Shown here piece after piece: positions 13,677-17,882 of a stretch of DNA of 17,882 bases. The notes under the pieces are model-generated. The model searched no databases and was not told where the DNA came from. It saw only the letters and a list, made by a program, of their open reading frames with translations. How positions within the stretch are numbered: position 1 is the first letter of the stretch; every line of letters begins with the position of its first letter. The DNA comes from CAYGZQ01 sp964354375 [NCBI: uncultured Planctomycetota bacterium]. GTDB taxonomy: Bacteria > JAJVIF01 > JAPKYR01. The stretch is from NCBI GenBank assembly GCA_964354375.1, contig CAYGZQ010000045.1:16451-34332 (forward strand). Direction: 5' to 3'. A program made the position numbers and the translations under genes.

Positions 13677-16154
13677 GTGCGGATTTACCTTTTCGTTCTT
13701 CTCGCGGTGGCGATCCTTACAGGCTGCGCGGGTACCGGCGCACAGGAGCCGATCACCGCGTCTGCTCCTGTTGCGAACGCGGTCGCCGACGCAGGCAACC
13801 GTTATGTCTGGGGGCTGTGGGATGTGCGGATTTCCGCAGATCGTCAGAGCGTCGAAGTCATCCCCCGCAGAAACGCCGACATGCACCTGAATGTCGTCCG
13901 CTTGCTCGAAGTGACCCCGTGCAAGACCTGTCTGACGATCAGCAATGTTCACGTAACGGCCCCGAACGAGCTTGAGGCCGACATGACATTGACCCATCCC
14001 TTTCCCGGCCTGCTGAAGTTCACCGGATTCGATGTCCGCGGCATTTTCATCGCGCAGACCGATTTCACGTTTCCGGTCAGCGGAAGGAAAATCGCATGGG
14101 GCGATGATGTCCCGCGAATGCTCGATCCCGACGGCTACACTCCTCTTTTCAACCCGACCGAGTATCCGCCGACATTTCCCGCTGCGCTCGGATACATCCC
14201 CGGCAAATTCGCGACCGGCGGAGATTTGAGCGCCACGCTGAATCCATTCGTAGCCTACCGTCACGATGCGCCCCGCCGAATGTTCGAGGCCGGCAGCGCC
14301 GAGACAAGAACGGTGCTCATCTATGCCCCTTCCGGACCGATCCATTTCGGCTACGCAGTCGATGCATGCTGGGAGCCTGTCGAGAATGTCGTTGACCCGC
14401 TGACGGACTTCCCGCCGGAGGCGAATTGCCTCGAGCCGTACAGAATGAACGTGTCGATTGGAGCAGGTCTTTCGCACGAACCCGGAAGCAGTGTTCCAAT
14501 CCAGGTTGAGGTATACGACCATCAGGGGTTGGTGGCGAACTCAACGACTACGGTCGAGGCGCCGGACCTCTTTCCCGGTGAACTGCTCCTCAATTTCTCC
14601 GATGTCAGTCCGAACGGGGCATTCCTGTTCGACGGAACTCTGCCGAATACTCTCGGTGCGCCAGTCGGAGAATATCCTCTGCTTGTCACAGCGACCGACA
14701 CCGGGAGCGATCCGCATTTCGGCGAAATCGCTGCATGGCAGGTGTCACGGGTAACGGTGAGTCCGCCTAAGGGCTGGGCGCGAACATGGGGCGGAAGCAC
14801 CGCTGACAAGGGCTTGAGTGTTGCGGTTGACGGATCAGGCAACGTGTATGTGACCGGCTGGTTCCATCACACAGTTGACTTTGACCCCGGGAGCGGCGTC
14901 GATAACCATACGTCGAATGGGTGGCTCGACGTTTTCCTCAGCGTGTTCGATCCCTCGGGGGCATTCAAATGGGCGCGCACATGGGGCGGAAGCGACTATT
15001 GGGACGAAGGCTACAGTGTTGCCGTTGACGGATCAGGCAACGTGTATGTGACAGGCGTCTTCGGGGGCACAGTTGACTTTGACCCTGGGAGCGGCGTCGA
15101 TAGCTATTCTTCGAATGGGTATAGCGACGTTTTCCTCAGCAAGTTCGATCCCTCGGGGGCCTTCATATGGGCGCGAACATGGGGCGGAAGCGACCAGGAC
15201 GTAGGCCGCGGTGTTGCAGTTGACGGATCAAGCAACGTGTATGTAACAGGCGAGTTCTTGGGCACAGTTGACTTTGACCCCGCAAGCGGCGTGGATAACC
15301 ATACGTCGAACGGGTACTACGAGATTTTCCTCAGCAAGCTCGATTCCTCGGGGGCCTTCGAATGGGCGCGCACATGGGGCGGAAGCCACGATGACTGGAG
15401 CTACGGCGTTGCAGTTGACGGATCAGGCAACGTCTATGTGACAGGCTACTTCCAATGGACAGTTGACTTTGACCCCGGGAGCGGCGTCGATAACCATGCA
15501 TCGAATGGGGAGTTCGACGTCTTTCTCAGTAAGTTCGATTCCTCGGGGGCCTTCAAATGGGCGCGCACATGGGGCGGAAGCGAGTGGGACTATGGCAGGG
15601 GTGTTGCCGTTGACGGATCAGGCGACGTGTATGTGACAGGCTACTTCGCGGGCACAGTTGACTTTGATCCCGGGAGCGGCGTCGATGACCATACGTCCAA
15701 CGGATCGTCGGACGTTTTCCTCAGCAAGTTCGATTCCTCGGGGGAATTCGAATGGGCGCGCACATGGGGCGGAAGCAACGAGTATAATGGCGACGAAGGC
15801 CACGGTGTTGCGGCAGACGGATCAGACAACGTGTATGTGACAGGCCCGTTCTATGACACAGCTGACTTTGACCCCGGGAGTGGCGTGGATAACCATACAT
15901 CGTATGTGAGCACTGACGATTTCATCAGTAAGTTCGATTCCTCGGGGGCTTTCATATGGGCGCGCACATGGGGCGGAAGCGGCTCTTCTGACTGTAGCTA
16001 CGGTGTTGCAGTTGACGGATCAGGTAACGCGTATGTGACTGGCTGGTTCTATGGCCCAGCTGACTTTGATCCCGGGAGCGGCATGGATATCCATACATCG
16101 AATGGGGACTGGGACGTTTTCCTCAGCAAGTTCCCCCCTGACGGCAACTGGTGA
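13677..16154 (+). CDS. Lipoprotein with N-terminal conserved domain and seven SBBP beta-propeller repeats
   Basis: The GTG at 13677 follows GAGGAGG with 6-base spacing, so I choose it over the TTG at 13656. The 825-residue product starts with a lipoprotein signal, MRIYLFVLLAVAILTGC, with lipobox LTGC and Cys17; Ala at +2 predicts the outer membrane. Residues about 35-360 form a beta-rich region with WGLWDVRIS, a Cys pair (PCKTC) and THPFPGL...GFDVRGIF. I know this motif set only as an uncharacterised domain of repeat-bearing surface proteins. From about residue 366 to the end run seven units of about 65 residues, each beginning WARTWGGS and containing VAVDGSGNVYVTG and VDFDPGSGVD: SBBP (beta-propeller) repeats. 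Seven units fit one closed seven-bladed propeller. The Asp-rich DFDPGSGVD loop could bind calcium. Expression probably depends on the dyad-covered promoter upstream. The protein is likely surface-exposed and binding rather than catalytic. Confidence 0.9.
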   Translation: MRIYLFVLLAVAILTGCAGTGAQEPITASAPVANAVADAGNRYVWGLWDVRISADRQSVEVIPRRNADMHLNVVRLLEVTPCKTCLTISNVHVTAPNELEADMTLTHPFPGLLKFTGFDVRGIFIAQTDFTFPVSGRKIAWGDDVPRMLDPDGYTPLFNPTEYPPTFPAALGYIPGKFATGGDLSATLNPFVAYRHDAPRRMFEAGSAETRTVLIYAPSGPIHFGYAVDACWEPVENVVDPLTDFPPEANCLEPYRMNVSIGAGLSHEPGSSVPIQVEVYDHQGLVANSTTTVEAPDLFPGELLLNFSDVSPNGAFLFDGTLPNTLGAPVGEYPLLVTATDTGSDPHFGEIAAWQVSRVTVSPPKGWARTWGGSTADKGLSVAVDGSGNVYVTGWFHHTVDFDPGSGVDNHTSNGWLDVFLSVFDPSGAFKWARTWGGSDYWDEGYSVAVDGSGNVYVTGVFGGTVDFDPGSGVDSYSSNGYSDVFLSKFDPSGAFIWARTWGGSDQDVGRGVAVDGSSNVYVTGEFLGTVDFDPASGVDNHTSNGYYEIFLSKLDSSGAFEWARTWGGSHDDWSYGVAVDGSGNVYVTGYFQWTVDFDPGSGVDNHASNGEFDVFLSKFDSSGAFKWARTWGGSEWDYGRGVAVDGSGDVYVTGYFAGTVDFDPGSGVDDHTSNGSSDVFLSKFDSSGEFEWARTWGGSNEYNGDEGHGVAADGSDNVYVTGPFYDTADFDPGSGVDNHTSYVSTDDFISKFDSSGAFIWARTWGGSGSSDCSYGVAVDGSGNAYVTGWFYGPADFDPGSGMDIHTSNGDWDVFLSKFPPDGNW
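14775..16140 (+). repeat. Seven tandem ~195-bp DNA repeats inside the lipoprotein gene
   Basis: Units begin at the TGG of WARTWGG (14775, 14970, 15168 and on) and keep long identical DNA blocks such as GTTGACGGATCAGGCAACGT and GTTGACTTTGACCCCGGGAG. Identity extends to third codon positions, so the array has expanded or been homogenised recently. Variation is concentrated just after WARTWGGS and in the blade tip after VTG. Confidence 0.9.
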
Positions 16155-16230
16155 CATCAGTCGGTTACGGCGAAGGACCGCTCGCTTACGCTCGCGGCTC
16201 TGAGCCGGGATCCCCGATTTCCACAACCGC

Positions 16231-16260
16231 TTGTCATTCCGCACCCTGAACAGCGATAAT
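16231..16260 (+). promoter_or_regulatory. Probable promoter of the two-component operon
   Basis: TTGTCA (16231-16236) and GATAAT (16255-16260), each 5 of 6 consensus, are 18 bases apart. The start of transcription would fall about 17 bases before the kinase ATG at 16284. The preceding gap from 16155 contains a short direct repeat CGCTCGC-TTA-CGCTCGC but no terminator. Confidence 0.5.
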
Positions 16261-16283
16261 TCACCCGGACTGTTTCTGATCGC

Positions 16284-17324
16284 ATGAAACGAATGCCAAC
16301 AAATCGACGGTTGGAGCTTGTCGGCATCTCGATCCTGATCGTCGGGATCACCGTCGGGCATTACGCGACTCCCGCCGACCAGCCCCTGCTTCACGACATC
16401 TTCCGGCGCCTCTATTATGTGCCGATCGTGTGGGCCGCGATACGTTTCGGCCTGACCGGCGGCCTGATAGCGTCCGGCGTAGTGTCGCTCGTCTTCATCC
16501 CGCATATCGTGCATCAGTGGGGAAAGATCCCGCTGATGTCCACCGATGCAGTATTCGAAATCCTTCTGTACAACTCCATTGCCGCCGTGACGGGAATTCT
16601 CGCCTCTTCCGAGCGCGAATCCCGCGACCGTCTCGGCCAGGCGCACCTTGCGCTCGTCCGATCCGACCAGATGAAGCAGCTCGGCGAGATCGCGGCCGGA
16701 ATGGCGCATGAGATAAGGAATCCCCTGGCGTCGCTCAAGAGCGGCATGGAGATGCTCGGAAAAGACGACATCCCCGGCGAGGATCGCAAAGAGGTCTCCT
16801 CGATCATGCTTCCCGAGATCGAGCGGATCGAGCGGACGATCAGGACCTTTCTTTCGTACGCGCGCCCGGAGTCGCCCAGCCCGCAGCCTGTCGATGTCGG
16901 CGATGTCGCGAGGGAAGTTCATGCGCTGCTCGCACGCGGGGGTTACGAAGGGATCGATTTCAACATAGCCGTGCAACCCGGGCTTCCGAAGGTCCTGGCG
17001 GACGCCTCGCAGATTCGGTCGGTGATAATGAACCTGGCGCTCAACGGAGTATCCGCGATAGAGGGGAAAGGGAGGGTGGATATCGAGGTCGCCGGCGAGG
17101 GCAAAGACGTGATAATCAGAGTGAAAGACAGCGGCAAAGGAATCAGGGCTGATGTCGCCGACCGCATTTTCGAGCCGTTTTTCACCACCCGCAAAGATGG
17201 TCTGGGTTTGGGCCTCGCGATCGTGAAACGGATAGTTCAGGATCATGGCGGGACAATTGATTTCGAATCCCGGGAGGGCAAGGGCACTACGTTCCAAGTC
17301 CGACTGAGAGGAAGGGTCGCATGA
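16284..17324 (+). CDS. Membrane sensor histidine kinase (NtrB/AtoS-like)
   Basis: The 346-residue kinase has about four hydrophobic segments in residues 10-108 (including [17 protein letters not shown] and [12 protein letters not shown], a membrane sensor style common in NtrB-type kinases), a short coil, then the HisKA domain with the phospho-acceptor His142 in [11 protein letters not shown]. The ATP-binding domain has the N-box NLALNGVSA (Asn254), G1 box KDSGKGI (281-287), F-box FEPFFTT and G2 box GLGLGLAIV (306-314). All catalytic residues are present. There is no periplasmic sensor domain or PAS, so the signal is probably sensed within the membrane. It overlaps the regulator gene by four bases (ATGA) and so is its cognate kinase. 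The ATG at 16284 has no strong ribosome site; a second ATG lies three codons in. Confidence 0.93.
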   Translation: MKRMPTNRRLELVGISILIVGITVGHYATPADQPLLHDIFRRLYYVPIVWAAIRFGLTGGLIASGVVSLVFIPHIVHQWGKIPLMSTDAVFEILLYNSIAAVTGILASSERESRDRLGQAHLALVRSDQMKQLGEIAAGMAHEIRNPLASLKSGMEMLGKDDIPGEDRKEVSSIMLPEIERIERTIRTFLSYARPESPSPQPVDVGDVAREVHALLARGGYEGIDFNIAVQPGLPKVLADASQIRSVIMNLALNGVSAIEGKGRVDIEVAGEGKDVIIRVKDSGKGIRADVADRIFEPFFTTRKDGLGLGLAIVKRIVQDHGGTIDFESREGKGTTFQVRLRGRVA

Positions 17325-17882
17325 AAGGTCGAGTTCTCATAGTTGAAGATGATGTCGGTTTCTCGCGAATAGTGCAGCTTGCCCTGAAGCCCGAGGGCTA
17401 CGCTGTGGAGGTCACGAGTGACGCGGAGTCGGCGATGTCCAGGCTTTCGAAAGAAGCCTTCGATATCGTCGTCACCGACCTGAAGCTCCCGCGGGCAAGC
17501 GGTGTCGACCTCCTCGAATGGATAACCTCCAACCTGTCGCCTGCCCCCCCGGTTTTCATCATGACCGCTTTCGCCACCGTAGGCACCGCGATCGAGGCTA
17601 TGAAAAAGGGTGCTACGGATTATCTCACCAAGCCGTTCTCGAACGATGAGCTGATCATTGCGATACGAAAGGCGCTGCACCTGCGCAACCTCGAGGATGA
17701 GAACAGGACCCTGAAAGAGGCGCTCGCATCGAGTGCCCGGTTCGAGAACATCATCGGCAACTCTCTCCCGATGCAGGGACTGTTCGACATCATGAGGAAA
17801 GCCGCGCCGCGCGACACCACGGTGCTCATCCGCGGCGAGAGCGGCACGGGCAAGGAACTGGTCGCACGGGCGATCCACTTCA
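17321..17882 (+). CDS. NtrC-family sigma-54 response regulator (3' end outside window)
   Basis: The first 187 residues are present and the frame runs off the window. Residues 3-118 are a receiver domain: acidic pocket Glu9-Asp10-Asp11, phospho-acceptor Asp53 in VVTDLKLP, Thr in IMTAFA, and Lys in LTKPF. After a helical linker with a coiled-coil look ([12 protein letters not shown]), the AAA+ sigma-54 interaction domain begins at about residue 143 ([18 protein letters not shown]) and reaches Walker A GESGTGKE (172-179). The GAFTGA loop and C-terminal Fis-type HTH must lie downstream. It would activate sigma-54 promoters when phosphorylated by the overlapping kinase. I found no convincing sigma-54 promoter in this window, so targets lie elsewhere. 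Confidence 0.95.
   Translation, partial: MKGRVLIVEDDVGFSRIVQLALKPEGYAVEVTSDAESAMSRLSKEAFDIVVTDLKLPRASGVDLLEWITSNLSPAPPVFIMTAFATVGTAIEAMKKGATDYLTKPFSNDELIIAIRKALHLRNLEDENRTLKEALASSARFENIIGNSLPMQGLFDIMRKAAPRDTTVLIRGESGTGKELVARAIHF

Noticed and set aside
14775-16140. Regular ~195-bp repeats that could look like a CRISPR or minisatellite
   Set aside because: They are in-frame coding repeats of beta-propeller blades with a period divisible by three; there are no short direct repeats with unique spacers.
16179-16195. Direct repeat CGCTCGC-TTA-CGCTCGC after the lipoprotein gene, considered as terminator or attachment site
   Set aside because: The arms are direct, not inverted; pairing is weak, there is no T run, and no integrase or tRNA is nearby.
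16020-17297. A 425-codon open frame on the minus strand over the histidine kinase
   Set aside because: The kinase on the plus strand has all family motifs; the antisense product is domain-free.

Overview
The window is GC-rich DNA from what looks like an uncultivated, diderm bacterium. Signs of a two-membrane cell are a lipoprotein whose lipobox is followed by Ala (no inner-membrane retention signal), two type II/IV-type pseudopilins and large tandem-repeat surface-type proteins. Nothing here fixes the phylum. I see no phage, transposon, plasmid or CRISPR content, so this is probably ordinary chromosome. Genes lie on both strands in short transcription units.

Left part (1-6128): the 3' end of a WG-repeat protein converges on a small DUF3467-like gene. 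Next come a tRNA-Ile(GAT) on the minus strand with its own promoter and terminator, a GC-rich hairpin repeat, and then a plus-strand group: a large polytopic GT-C-like membrane protein followed by two tandem, paralogous, unusually large pseudopilins.

Middle part (6129-12377), all minus strand. In transcription order it reads: nitroreductase; a gene fusing a Cro/CI-type HTH to a methylenetetrahydrofolate reductase domain; an ABC ATPase and its ABC-2 permease, directly abutting; a frame-disrupted GspF-like membrane protein; and kbl (glycine C-acetyltransferase). The HTH-MTHFR fusion is the most unusual object in the window. It and the nitroreductase each have an extended -10 element exactly 7 nt before an ATG without a Shine-Dalgarno sequence, so both are predicted to be leaderless. 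The convergent gap 6129-6334 holds a dense cluster of mini-palindromes.

Right part (12517-17882), plus strand: two small uncharacterised proteins, a 180-bp AT-rich regulatory gap with two striking dyads, a lipoprotein carrying seven near-identical SBBP beta-propeller repeats, and a two-component pair (membrane histidine kinase overlapping an NtrC-type sigma-54 activator that runs off the window).

A pattern across the window is that most recognisable promoters carry an extended -10 (TGn directly before the hexamer), often with a poor -35. All functional calls come from reading motifs by eye; no database search was possible.
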